From positions 62,001 through 126,000 of the forward strand of contig NZ_JAYKGJ010000005.1 of NCBI RefSeq assembly GCF_036860695.1: DNA of 64,000 bases, written 5' to 3'. The translations under genes and the position numbers were made by a program. The notes under the pieces are model-generated. The model saw nothing but the letters and a program-made list of their open reading frames with translations, did no database searches and was not told the origin of the DNA. Positions within the stretch are counted from its first letter, which is position 1, and every line of letters begins with the position of its first letter. This stretch comes from Rosettibacter firmus. GTDB taxonomy: Bacteria; Bacteroidota; Ignavibacteria; Ignavibacteriales; Melioribacteraceae. Below are positions 48,850 through 58,665 of the stretch, in pieces.

Positions 48850-49455
48850 ATATTTTATTACAGCAAATCCACCAATTAATAATGCTGTAAAAGCAAAAGC
48901 AAGCCAGTTAAAGTATTTATCTATGAAGGTTTTAATTTGTTCTCCATATTTCCATATTAAAGCAGCTACAATAAAAAATCTCCCGGCTCGACTAATAATT
49001 GAAGCTATTACAAACATTAATATATTTATTTCGAATGCACCTCCGGTTACTGTAAAAACTTTGTATGGAATAGGAGTAAAACCTGCGGTAAATATTATCC
49101 AGAAATTCCATTCATCATAAAGCTTCTTTACATCATAAAATAATTTATGAGTAAAACCTGGAACATTTGAAAAGAAAAAATCTGCTACAGGAGAAAATTG
49201 ATGATCAATTGTCCACCACAAAAAATGACCTATTCCATAACCAGCAAGTGCACCTGTAACTGATGCTACTGTACATATGAATGCAAATTTAAAAGCTTTT
49301 TTTTGTGAACCAAGAACAAGTGCAATTAATAATGCATCAGGTGGTATAGGGAAAAAAGAGGCTTCTGCAAAAGAAAGTACAAACAATGCTGTAGGTCCAT
49401 ATGGTGTATTAGCCCAGTGCAGGACCCAATCATATAATTTTCTTAATATTTTCAT
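48841..49455 (-). CDS. YqaA/DedA-family membrane protein (VTT domain)
   Basis: 204 residues with about five membrane helices. Typical SNARE-associated/VTT motifs: FAEASFFPIPPDALLIALVLG, then GALAGYGIGHFLWW and the conserved FTAGFTPIPYKVFTVTGGAF. Such proteins act as lipid scramblases or transporters in the inner membrane. The ATG at 49455 is chosen because the longer frame adds a poor leader. Confidence 0.9.
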   Translation of the reverse strand: MKILRKLYDWVLHWANTPYGPTALFVLSFAEASFFPIPPDALLIALVLGSQKKAFKFAFICTVASVTGALAGYGIGHFLWWTIDHQFSPVADFFFSNVPGFTHKLFYDVKKLYDEWNFWIIFTAGFTPIPYKVFTVTGGAFEINILMFVIASIISRAGRFFIVAALIWKYGEQIKTFIDKYFNWLAFAFTALLIGGFAVIKYLI

Positions 49456-49582
49456 AAAATGATTATAATTTTGAAATGTAAGTATAGTAAAAATAAAGCA
49501 AATCAATTAGTCTAATTGTAAAATTTGTTGTTGCTTTTTGAAAATACTAAAATTATCTTGTTCTAAAATTTAGGAGGTAATA

Positions 49583-51406
49583 ATGCCAGTACTGAAAGAT
49601 TTTAAGACAATTCCAGAACTTTTTAATTTTATTACAACCGAATTTGGCAAAGGAAAAGAAAGACCTGTTCTTAAACATAAAGTAGATGATAAGTGGGTTG
49701 GTATAACATATGATCAGCTATACGATGAAACAGTTAATTTTGCATGTGGTCTTGCATCTATAGGTGTGAAAAGAGATCATAAGGTTGCTATTATTTCAGA
49801 AAATCGTCCTGAATGGGTTTACTCTGATATGGCAATTTTAGGATTGGGTGCTGTCGATGTTCCAATTTATCCAATATCTACTTCAGAAACTATCGAATAC
49901 ATACTAAATAATTCAGAATCAATAGGTGTAATTGTTTCAAATAAATTTCATCTGAATAAAATTCTTAAAGTCAGAAGTAATTGTAAATATCTAAAATTTA
50001 TTATTGTAATGAATAATAATGATAAGACTAATGATAAGGATGTATATGCTTTTAGTGAAATCCAAGCTAAAGGAAGAGAATTTAGAAAAGAGAATCCAAA
50101 TTATTTTAAAGAACAAAGTGAGATATGCAGAGAAACAGATTTATGCACAATTATTTATACTTCCGGTACTACTGGCGAACCGAAAGGTGTAATGCTTACT
50201 CATCGAAATATAGTATCTAATATAAAAGCTGCTCACGAAGTATTTTATATTGACGAAAATGATATATTCCTTTCATTCTTACCTTTGTGTCATATTTTCG
50301 AAAGAATGGCCGGATATTATACTGCTTTTTCTTGTGGGGGTACAATTGCATATGCAGAATCAATTGAAAAAATAGCAAATAATTTATTGGAAATAAAACC
50401 TACAATTGTAACAGCAGTGCCAAGATTATTTGAAAGAATGTATTCTAAAATAAAAAGAAGTGTTGAAAGCCAATCTGAAAGAAAACAAAAAATTTTTAAC
50501 TGGGCTATTGAAACAGGTAAAGAATATCAATTAGCAAAAAAATCCAGTCAACCGATTCCTATTTCTCTTTTACTAAAACATAAATTAGCCGATAAATTAG
50601 TTCTATCGAAATTAAGAGAAAGAACTGGTGGAAGAATAAGATTTTTTATATCTGGCGGAGCTGCTTTATCTCGCGAACTGGGACTATTTTTTGAAGCTGC
50701 CGGTATACTCATTATAGAAGGTTATGGATTAACAGAATCATCTCCTGTTATTGCTGTTAATCGTCTCAATGATTATAAGTTTGGAACAGTTGGAAAACCT
50801 TTGCCTGGAGTAGAAATAAAAATTGCTAAAGATGGAGAAATTCTGGCATCGGGTCCTAACATTATGTTAGGCTATTATAAAAATAAAAAAGAAACCGAAG
50901 AAACAATTAAAGATGGATGGCTTCATACTGGTGATATTGGTGTATTTGATGCAGAAGGATTTTTAATTATAACAGATCGGAAGAAACATTTATTTAAAAC
51001 TTCTCAAGGTAAATATGTTGCTCCTACACCAATTGAAAATATGTTCCTTGCAAGTAAGTATATTGATCAATTTGTTATCATTGGTGATAGACGTATGTTT
51101 ATAACTGCTCTTATTGTGCCAGACTTCGAAGCATTAAAAGAATATGCCGATGCAAATAGAATTCAATATAGTAGTGTTGAAGAACTGGTGAAAATGAAAC
51201 AAATCTATGAATTACTTGATAAAGAACTTGATCAATTTCAGAAAAAACTCGCCAACTTTGAAAGAATTAGAAAATTTGCAATACTTGATAAACCATTTAG
51301 TATTGAAACTGGTGAACTTACACCATCACTAAAAGTTAGAAGAAAAGTAATTGAAGAAAGATATAAAGATTTGATTGAAGAAATGTATAAAGGTTTGGAA
51401 GGATAA
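49583..51406 (+). CDS. Long-chain acyl-CoA synthetase (AMP-forming)
   Basis: Activates fatty acids with ATP and CoA. It is 607 residues long. The AMP-binding P-loop is IIYTSGTTGEPKGVMLTHRN (about 190-209), then GYGLTESSPVIAVN, the DGWLHTGDIG motif (Asp-bearing), and ITDRKKHLFKTSQGKYVAP. This is the ACSL/FadD15-like type. A strong ribosome site (TAGGAGGTAAT) precedes it. Confidence 0.94.
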   Translation: MPVLKDFKTIPELFNFITTEFGKGKERPVLKHKVDDKWVGITYDQLYDETVNFACGLASIGVKRDHKVAIISENRPEWVYSDMAILGLGAVDVPIYPISTSETIEYILNNSESIGVIVSNKFHLNKILKVRSNCKYLKFIIVMNNNDKTNDKDVYAFSEIQAKGREFRKENPNYFKEQSEICRETDLCTIIYTSGTTGEPKGVMLTHRNIVSNIKAAHEVFYIDENDIFLSFLPLCHIFERMAGYYTAFSCGGTIAYAESIEKIANNLLEIKPTIVTAVPRLFERMYSKIKRSVESQSERKQKIFNWAIETGKEYQLAKKSSQPIPISLLLKHKLADKLVLSKLRERTGGRIRFFISGGAALSRELGLFFEAAGILIIEGYGLTESSPVIAVNRLNDYKFGTVGKPLPGVEIKIAKDGEILASGPNIMLGYYKNKKETEETIKDGWLHTGDIGVFDAEGFLIITDRKKHLFKTSQGKYVAPTPIENMFLASKYIDQFVIIGDRRMFITALIVPDFEALKEYADANRIQYSSVEELVKMKQIYELLDKELDQFQKKLANFERIRKFAILDKPFSIETGELTPSLKVRRKVIEERYKDLIEEMYKGLEG

Positions 51407-51486
51407 ATTTTTTAATACTCTGAATCTCAAGAAATTCTGGAATTAAGAAACGATAACTTTTTCTAAATTGAATTAATAATTTGCAA

Positions 51487-51658
51487 GGTTGGTTGGGAAT
51501 AAATAAAGTTGATTATTAAAGCCTGAGAGGACTCGAAGCACCAACCAACCCCGTCTTTAGACGGACAGCTATCCATTATAAATTAGAATTGATTTAGTAC
51601 CCCCGAGAGGACTCGAACCTCCGACCAACCTCGTCTTTAGACGGGCTGCTCTATCCAT
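51487..51658 (-). repeat. Two decayed partial copies of tRNA-Arg(CCU) in tandem
   Basis: 51599-51658 and 51521-51576 repeat the 3' part of the tRNA (from the end of the D arm to the acceptor 3' strand), spaced by about 80 bp. Both lack the 5' acceptor strand and most of the D arm. In both the anticodon arm is replaced by a CGTC-TAAA-GACG tetraloop hairpin. The second copy is more damaged in the T arm. Beyond it, GGTTGGTTGG at 51487-51496 is the exact complement of 51541-51550. Confidence 0.85.
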
Positions 51659-51678
51659 GATAAATTGGATTGATTTAG

Positions 51679-51753
51679 TACCCCCGAGAGGACTCGAACC
51701 TCCGACCAAGAGTTTAGGAAACTCCTGCTCTATCCATACTGAGCTACGGGGGC
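51679..51753 (-). tRNA. tRNA-Arg (anticodon CCU)
   Basis: Reads on the minus strand as a full cloverleaf. The acceptor stem is GCCCCCG/CGGGGGU (with a terminal G-U), the D arm contains AGCTCAGTATGGATAGAGC, and the anticodon stem-loop is GGAGT-TTCCTAA-ACTCT, giving CCU. The T arm is GGAGG-TTCGAGT-CCTCT. The discriminator is A. CCA is not encoded. Confidence 0.95.
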
Positions 51754-51915
51754 ACAAATAAATTCAGCAATGCAAATATAAAAAAAATTATTCTCTTACT
51801 TTACTCGCTATAACATCGTCGTGAAAGAAGCAAAATAAATTTAGTTATAAGATTGATAATACTTCAATCTTTTAATTATTTTTGCATTTGACATTTAATA
51901 ATTAATAGGAGTTAA

Positions 51916-53217
<1,302 letters not shown>

Positions 53218-53225
53218 TTTAAATT

Positions 53226-53266
53226 GCTGCCTCAATTAATTTTATTTGATTGGGGCAGCTTTTTTA
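53226..53266 (+). terminator. Rho-independent terminator after eno
   Basis: GCTGCCTCAAT (53226-53236) pairs with ATTGGGGCAGC (53249-53259), 11 bp with one T-G wobble, followed by a T-run. Confidence 0.93.
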
Positions 53267-53313
53267 ATTTACTTAAATATTTATTTCTAATTGTAATTAA
53301 TTAGGAGTAAAAA

Positions 53314-54105
53314 TTGGAACTCAATATTAGTGGTAAAAATGTTCTTGTAACAGCAGCCAGTAAAGGAATTGGTAGAGCAGTTGCAGAACAATTTATTAAA
53401 GAAGGATGTAATGTTGCTATTTGCTCAAGAAGTAAAGAGAATTTATTAAAAGCTGTTCAAGAAATAAAAGTAATATACAATGTTGAACCACTATGGTTTG
53501 TTTGTGATATTAATAATTTAGAAGATATTGAAAACGCCATAAAATTAGTTAACGAAGCATTTGGTAGTATCGATATTCTTGTGAATAATTGTGGTGGCCC
53601 TCCTTCTGGTTTTTTTGAAGAATTAAACGACGAAGACTGGGATTTTGCATATAAGCAAATTTTATTGAGTGTTATTAGGTTTACTCGATTAGTTCTTCCT
53701 GCAATGAAAGAAAAAAAATGGGGTAGAATTATTAATATTACCTCTCTTGCTGTTAAACAACCTGTAGATAATTTAATTTTGTCAAATTCATTACGTAGTG
53801 CTGTAACTGCATTTGCTAAAACACTTAGTAATCAAGTGGGGAAATATAATATTACAATTAATAATGTTGCTCCTGGCTATACATTAACCTCTCGTATTTA
53901 TGAACTTGCAATTATAAAAGCGAAACAATTAGGGACTTCACACGAAGAAGTGCTCGCTTCAATAGCAAATGAAGTCCCGATGAAAAGATTAGCACGCCCA
54001 GACGAAGTTGCTTCTCTAATTGTTTATCTTGCATCTGAACTGGCTGGATATATTACTGGTTCTACAATTGCAGTAGATGGTGGAATTATAAAGTCAACTT
54101 ATTAA
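53314..54105 (+). CDS. Short-chain dehydrogenase/reductase with atypical active site
   Basis: 263 residues. The Rossmann site VTAASKGIGRAVAEQF and the NNCGGPPSG segment are standard SDR, as is the end GSTIAVDGGI. But the Tyr-X3-Lys centre is missing: the aligned stretch reads LILSNSLRSAVTAFAKTLS, with no Tyr and Arg where Lys is expected. A subgroup of FabG-like proteins carries this SN..R pattern. It may use another chemistry or be non-enzymatic. TTG start at 53314 with ribosome site TTAGGAG. Confidence 0.85.
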   Translation: MELNISGKNVLVTAASKGIGRAVAEQFIKEGCNVAICSRSKENLLKAVQEIKVIYNVEPLWFVCDINNLEDIENAIKLVNEAFGSIDILVNNCGGPPSGFFEELNDEDWDFAYKQILLSVIRFTRLVLPAMKEKKWGRIINITSLAVKQPVDNLILSNSLRSAVTAFAKTLSNQVGKYNITINNVAPGYTLTSRIYELAIIKAKQLGTSHEEVLASIANEVPMKRLARPDEVASLIVYLASELAGYITGSTIAVDGGIIKSTY

Positions 54106-54119
54106 AATTAATATTTAGT

Positions 54120-54257
54120 ATTGATAACATTATAAAATTAGATCCAGCAGATATTGCTCAAATAAAAAACTTAGAAGCAAAAATTATAAACGAAATAAAA
54201 TCTTTTGTATTAAGATTTGATTTGTACATTGGTGAAGTAAAAATAAATGATAATTAA
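54120..54257 (+). pseudogene. Possible small ORF or gene remnant without a standard start
   Basis: An open stretch of 45 codons ending TAA at 54257, encoding a well-behaved amphipathic sequence (KLDPADIAQIKNLEAKII, then LRFDLYIGEVKINDN). The composition looks protein-like, but no ATG, GTG or TTG lies in frame upstream before it meets the SDR gene in another frame. Either an ATT/ATA start, a remnant, or chance. Confidence 0.25.
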
Positions 54258-54303
54258 TTTTATCATATGTTAATGAGACATTGTATTGAGATAGAGAATA
54301 ACA

Positions 54304-55866
54304 ATGAAAAAAGAAATTGAATTAACTATTCATCCAGATAATATATTTGATTATGAATTTATAAAAAGCCAGGTAATTTCTCGCCTAAAAGTTAATGCCG
54401 AAGAAATTAATTCTATAAGAATATTAAAAAGATCAATAGATGCAAGGAAAATAAATCCAGTTTATAAACTAAAAGTAATTGCATACATTAAAGAACAACC
54501 CGATGAATATCCTAAAAGAATTGAATTTAAAAGTGTTAACAGTGATAAAAAAGTTATTATAGTTGGTTTTGGACCTGCAGGAATGTTTGCAGCAATGAAG
54601 TTAATAGAATTAGGAATAAAACCAGTAATACTTGAAAGAGGAAAAGATGTTCGGAGTAGAAGAAGAGATTTAAAGGCAATCCAAAGAGATGGGATTGTAA
54701 ATCCAGATTCAAATTATTGTTTTGGAGAAGGAGGTGCAGGAACATATAGTGATGGAAAACTTTATACTCGTTCTACAAAACGAGGGGATTTTAAAAGAAT
54801 ACTTACATTACTCGTTCAGCATGGTGCTAAAGAAGAAATACTTATTGATTCGCATCCTCATATTGGTTCAAATAAATTGCCTGGAATTATTACTAACATT
54901 CGACAAACAATTTTGAATTGTGGAGGTGAAATTTATTTTAATTCACGAGTAACAGATTTCATTATTAAAGATAGAAAAATATTAGGTGTGATCGTAAATA
55001 ATGAGAAAGAATTTATTGCAGATGCAGTTATTCTTGCTGTAGGTCATTCTGCAAGAGATATTTATTATTTATTAAATCAAAAAGGAATTAAGTTAGAATC
55101 AAAACCTTTTGCTGTGGGTGTAAGAATTGAACATCCACAAAATTTAATTGATGAAATACAATATCACTCAAAAATTCGTCATCCAAATTTACCTGCTGCA
55201 AGTTATAATCTTGCATGTCAAGTCGATAAACATGGTGTATATTCATTTTGTATGTGTCCAGGAGGAATTATAATTCCAGCATCAACTTCGAATGAAGAGT
55301 TAGTTTTAAATGGTATGAGTGTTTCAAGACGTAATTCACCTTTTGCAAATTCGGGACTTGTAGTTTCTGTTGATGAACGCGATTGGAAACAATTTGATAA
55401 AGCTGGAGTTTTTGCTGGTTTAGAATTTCAAAAAGCAATTGAAAGATCTGCATTTATAGCTGGAGGGAGTAATCAAAAAGCTCCTGCACAAAGAGTAACA
55501 GATTTTTTAAATAGAACTATTTCCAGTTCACTTCCAAAAACTTCTTACATTCCTGGTGTAGTTAGCGCTCCACTTCATGAAATTTTACCACAAAATATTG
55601 TTAAAGGAATTACAAATGCATTATATTTTTTCAATAATAAAATGAAAGGATATATAACCGAAGAAGCTCAATTACTTGCACCCGAAACCAGAACTAGTTC
55701 ACCAGTCAGAATACCGAGGGATAATTCATCATTCATGCATATTGAAATTGAAGGATTATTTCCATGTGGAGAAGGTGCTGGTTATGCGGGAGGTATTGTT
55801 TCTTCTGCTATAGATGGCGAAAAAGTAGCTGAAGCTGTAGCTATATATTTAATAAAAAAAATCTGA
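54304..55866 (+). CDS. FAD-dependent dehydrogenase (COG2509-like)
   Basis: 520 residues. An N-terminal ~80-residue domain precedes the FAD site VIIVGFGPAGMFAAMKL (about 81-97), then LERGKDVRSRR, CFGEGGAGTYSDGKLYTRS (a family hallmark), and the C-terminal PCGEGAGYAGGIVSSAIDGEKVAEA. This family is widespread but of unknown substrate. ATG at 54304. Confidence 0.88.
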   Translation: MKKEIELTIHPDNIFDYEFIKSQVISRLKVNAEEINSIRILKRSIDARKINPVYKLKVIAYIKEQPDEYPKRIEFKSVNSDKKVIIVGFGPAGMFAAMKLIELGIKPVILERGKDVRSRRRDLKAIQRDGIVNPDSNYCFGEGGAGTYSDGKLYTRSTKRGDFKRILTLLVQHGAKEEILIDSHPHIGSNKLPGIITNIRQTILNCGGEIYFNSRVTDFIIKDRKILGVIVNNEKEFIADAVILAVGHSARDIYYLLNQKGIKLESKPFAVGVRIEHPQNLIDEIQYHSKIRHPNLPAASYNLACQVDKHGVYSFCMCPGGIIIPASTSNEELVLNGMSVSRRNSPFANSGLVVSVDERDWKQFDKAGVFAGLEFQKAIERSAFIAGGSNQKAPAQRVTDFLNRTISSSLPKTSYIPGVVSAPLHEILPQNIVKGITNALYFFNNKMKGYITEEAQLLAPETRTSSPVRIPRDNSSFMHIEIEGLFPCGEGAGYAGGIVSSAIDGEKVAEAVAIYLIKKI

Positions 55867-55989
55867 CATCCTAAAGTTTGACTTAATAATATATATTTTT
55901 TATGTTAATGTTAGAATCTTCAATGAGGAACATCTAAAATTCTATATATATTCCTCTCTTGAAATAATTTTAATATAAAGGAGGGAATC

Positions 55990-56274
55990 ATGGCAGTAGC
56001 AAATCCAGTAGAACTTTCAGTATATATTGTTTCAATGGCAGCTTCAGCACGCGCAGCTCAAGCTATTATGAGTACAGGCGCTGATCCAATGGCAATAAAA
56101 GAATTTACTTTTAAAGTAAATATTTCTGCTGATTTTTCAGTACAAAGTGAAACTAATATTTCACTAAATATCTGGCGATTAAGCATTAAAGAAAAAATTA
56201 CAGTTGATTATAAAAGTCATTGGGGACTTGAAATTAGTTGCACAATCGTACCTGTAGTAACTTTGGAAGGATAA
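55990..56274 (+). CDS. Small conserved-looking protein of unknown function (paralogue A)
   Basis: 94 residues, no signal peptide. An N-terminal helix rich in Ala and Ser (VYIVSMAASARAAQAIM) is followed by alternating beta-strand stretches (IKEFTFKVNISADFSVQ, TNISLNIWRLS, GLEISCTIVPVVTL). A very strong ribosome site (AAAGGAGGGAATC) suggests high expression. The neighbour 11 bp downstream has the same helix-then-strands layout, so the two may be distant paralogues forming a hetero-complex. Confidence 0.75.
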   Translation: MAVANPVELSVYIVSMAASARAAQAIMSTGADPMAIKEFTFKVNISADFSVQSETNISLNIWRLSIKEKITVDYKSHWGLEISCTIVPVVTLEG

Positions 56275-56285
56275 AATGAGGTCAT

Positions 56286-56600
56286 ATGGCAGTTAAAAAA
56301 GAAGAAGAATTTATTGGATTTGAAAAAGTAGTTGAATTACTTTCAAATTCTCTTGCAAGAGCTAATCAAGTTATTTCTGAAGAAGCTAAGAAATCAAAAG
56401 AGGGTTTAGCTTTTGTAGCAACTGAAGTTTCTGTAACATTTCCAGCTGAATTTAAAGTTATGGAAAATAAACCACTCTTACGTTTTGTTAGTATTCAGCA
56501 GCAAGCTATGATCTCTGAAAAGAAAAAGCCTAATGAAATTAAGCAAGAAACAAAAAATATTGCAACTATTACTATTAATTTACGTCCAGTTCCAATTTGA
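56286..56600 (+). CDS. Small protein of unknown function (paralogue B)
   Basis: 104 residues, soluble. An acidic helix (FEKVVELLSNSLARANQVISEEA) is followed by beta-strands (FVATEVSVTFPAEFKV, LLRFVSIQQQAM) and a final strand IATITINLRPVPI after a charged linker. Ribosome site GAGG before ATG at 56286. It sits in an operon-like pair with the 55990 gene; two outer-membrane barrel genes follow. No recognised family. Confidence 0.75.
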   Translation: MAVKKEEEFIGFEKVVELLSNSLARANQVISEEAKKSKEGLAFVATEVSVTFPAEFKVMENKPLLRFVSIQQQAMISEKKKPNEIKQETKNIATITINLRPVPI

Positions 56601-56624
56601 AAAATTCTTATAAAGTAATATATA

Positions 56625-57251
56625 ATGAAAACAAAAATACTTATTGTATTGTTATTTTTGTTCACTTTAACATCAGCACAATCAGTTACAAATTATGGAA
56701 TTAAAATCGGGGTTACCTTTTCAAAAGCAGTAGATATCGATATTAAAAATTATTACTGGAATTTATATAGAAATGCCAGAATTGGTAGTAATTACGGTTT
56801 CTTTGCACAAATATTTAAAACTGATAATATCAGCTTTGTAGCTGAAATGGGTTATAAACAAATTGGTGCTGAAGATAAAATCCCTGTTACAACATCAGAA
56901 AATCCAGATGGTACTGGAGAATTTATTACACTGGATCATGCATATGATTTTTTAGTCTTTCAAATATCCTTTCAACCTGAATATGAAATGCAAGCAGTTA
57001 AATTTTATGGAATTTTTGCTCCTACTTTTAATTATATGATAGGAAATAGAGATCAACTTATAATGAATAGATACGTAAAGAAATTTTTAATAGGGTACAA
57101 TCTGGGAATTGGGATTCAACCTAAAACTTTTTTAAATGGTAAACTCTTTTTAGAAGTTAATTACAATGGTTTCTTTTCCAAAGTTGTTTCAAACGATTTT
57201 GTTAGTATGAAATTTAGTTCGTTTCAGATTAGTATCGGGAATTATTTTTAG
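56625..57251 (+). CDS. Outer-membrane beta-barrel protein (PorT-like fold)
   Basis: 208 residues: signal peptide (1-18, ending TSAQS), then about eight amphipathic strands typical of small barrel proteins (TNYGIKIGVTFSKA, YGFFAQIFK, SFVAEMGYKQIG) and a final strand SSFQISIGNYF ending in Phe. Cargo or function unknown. It follows the small-protein pair by 24 bp. Confidence 0.75.
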   Translation: MKTKILIVLLFLFTLTSAQSVTNYGIKIGVTFSKAVDIDIKNYYWNLYRNARIGSNYGFFAQIFKTDNISFVAEMGYKQIGAEDKIPVTTSENPDGTGEFITLDHAYDFLVFQISFQPEYEMQAVKFYGIFAPTFNYMIGNRDQLIMNRYVKKFLIGYNLGIGIQPKTFLNGKLFLEVNYNGFFSKVVSNDFVSMKFSSFQISIGNYF

Positions 57252-57309
57252 TTATTTTGATTTTACATTAAGTAATTTTTTATATGTAACATAAAAATGG
57301 AGTAAAGTT

Positions 57310-57930
57310 ATGAAAAAATTATTTTTTTTAACTTTATTGCATTTGTTTTTAGTAGCACAAGTTTTATCGCAGCCTAAATATTCAATTCAAATTAATGGTG
57401 GATTACTGATGCCCAACAGTAATGATAAAGGATTAACAGCAAATATACAGTTAAATTATTTATTAGGAGAATCTGTTTATTTGTATTTTAATTCTGGAAT
57501 ATCAAGCTGGGATAAAAATATAATATCGTACGCAACTGGTAATCGGTTGCCTTATACTTCTTACTCAGAAGATGATCATTTATTAATTTATTTTTATACA
57601 GGAATACAAAAGAATTTAAAATCGGTTAAGACTTTTAATATATATTTTACAGTCGATGTGGGTTATAATTATTTAAAGTATAATAAGTATAAAAATATAA
57701 TATTAATAGACGAGGATACAAAAGAATTAATAAAATTTGATATAGAACCAGGTTCTGGTAGGAGAGAAAGTAAAAATCTTATTGGAGCAGGCATAGGAAT
57801 AGGTATTAATAATATGATGTCAGAAAATTTCGGGATATCTGTTAGTGGAAAAATGAATAATTTATTTTACTTACTTAAAGAGCCAAAAACTCAATATTCT
57901 ATTATGGTTAGTTTTATTTTTAAGATATAA
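57310..57930 (+). CDS. Outer-membrane beta-barrel protein
   Basis: 206 residues with a signal peptide (1-21, ending VLSQ) and barrel-like strands (YSIQINGGLLM, ESVYLYFNSGIS, IYFTVDVGYNYL, IGAGIGIGINNM), ending YSIMVSFIFKI. Ribosome site GGAG. It is related in type, not clearly in sequence, to the preceding barrel gene. Convergent with the lexA operon. Confidence 0.72.
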   Translation: MKKLFFLTLLHLFLVAQVLSQPKYSIQINGGLLMPNSNDKGLTANIQLNYLLGESVYLYFNSGISSWDKNIISYATGNRLPYTSYSEDDHLLIYFYTGIQKNLKSVKTFNIYFTVDVGYNYLKYNKYKNIILIDEDTKELIKFDIEPGSGRRESKNLIGAGIGIGINNMMSENFGISVSGKMNNLFYLLKEPKTQYSIMVSFIFKI

Positions 57931-57984
57931 TGAAATAGGGGAAAAGAGTTATATAATTCATAAAAAAAATTGATTTATTCATCT

Positions 57985-58401
57985 TCATCTATCATCTTCA
58001 TCTATTATAGGGACTAATTTAATTTTGTTTTTAACTTCATCATCAAGTAAATTGATAATCATATCTGCCTGAAGAATCTTATTGGCTGGAACACCAACAA
58101 ATAATGTTACTTTACTATTTGACTTTGTTTTTAGATTTGCAAGTTTATTTAATCGTGATAAAAGTTGTGGGTCATCAAGATCTTTATCAGAAAGTGTTAT
58201 TCCAATTGCGATTTTCTTTCTATACTTTGATTTAAAATATACTGGTTCAGTAATACTTGCAACTACATCAATATCCCAACCATTTATTGAAGGTGGCTTT
58301 GGAAGATATTTACTATACTTTCTACTTAAAGTCATATATCCACGACTCAGTAGATGATCAACCAATCTCTCAACTCTAATTTTTTCTTTTTCTAATTTCA
58401 T
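57985..58401 (-). CDS. Hypothetical protein, possibly PD-(D/E)xK-like fold
   Basis: 138 residues. A basic N-terminal helix (EKEKIRVERLVDHLLSRGYM) is followed by GWDIDVVAS, which resembles the Asp strand of restriction-endonuclease-like folds, and RKKIAIGITLSDKDL where the ExK strand would be; the Glu and Lys are not at the expected place, so a nuclease is only a guess. It is the last gene of the lexA operon, 2 bp after the WYL-like gene. The C-terminus ends in an acidic DEDDR made by a 13-bp tandem duplication. Confidence 0.65.
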   Translation of the reverse strand: MKLEKEKIRVERLVDHLLSRGYMTLSRKYSKYLPKPPSINGWDIDVVASITEPVYFKSKYRKKIAIGITLSDKDLDDPQLLSRLNKLANLKTKSNSKVTLFVGVPANKILQADMIINLLDDEVKNKIKLVPIIDEDDR

Positions 58402-58403
58402 TT

Positions 58404-58652
58404 CTAATTAATTAATGGTGTTATTGAAATTACTGGCGAAAATTTTTGATAATTAAGTGTTTTGATGTTCGATATTTTTTTATACTCAAAACATTTTATT
58501 TCGTTTGTTCCAAATACTTTTCCATAGAGTACTTTCTTACCATTTTTGTTTTTTGAAACATAAAGTGGTTCTACGATAAATTCTTTTAAGCCATATAAAA
58601 ATTTTATTCTATTTCTATTATGAATTGCTGATTTAAAAATTACTGTTTTCAT
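58404..58652 (-). CDS. Mini WYL-domain-like protein
   Basis: 82 residues, a free-standing form of the Sm-like WYL domain found in transcription factors that sense nucleic acids or nucleotides. Seen: FKSAIHNRNRIKFLYGLKEFIVEPLYVS, then KKVLYGKVFGTNEIKCFEYKKISNIKTL and FSPV. The WYL tripeptide itself is VLYG here. ATG 58652 follows GGAGT at the right distance on the minus strand. It lies 13 bp after lexA, so it is likely SOS-regulated. Confidence 0.65.
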   Translation of the reverse strand: MKTVIFKSAIHNRNRIKFLYGLKEFIVEPLYVSKNKNGKKVLYGKVFGTNEIKCFEYKKISNIKTLNYQKFSPVISITPLIN

Positions 58653-58665
58653 AATTACTCCAATT

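Noticed and set aside
51521-51658. Two further tRNA genes
   Set aside because: Both copies lack the 5' acceptor strand and the D arm, and their anticodon arm is a 4-nt-loop hairpin; they cannot fold as tRNAs.
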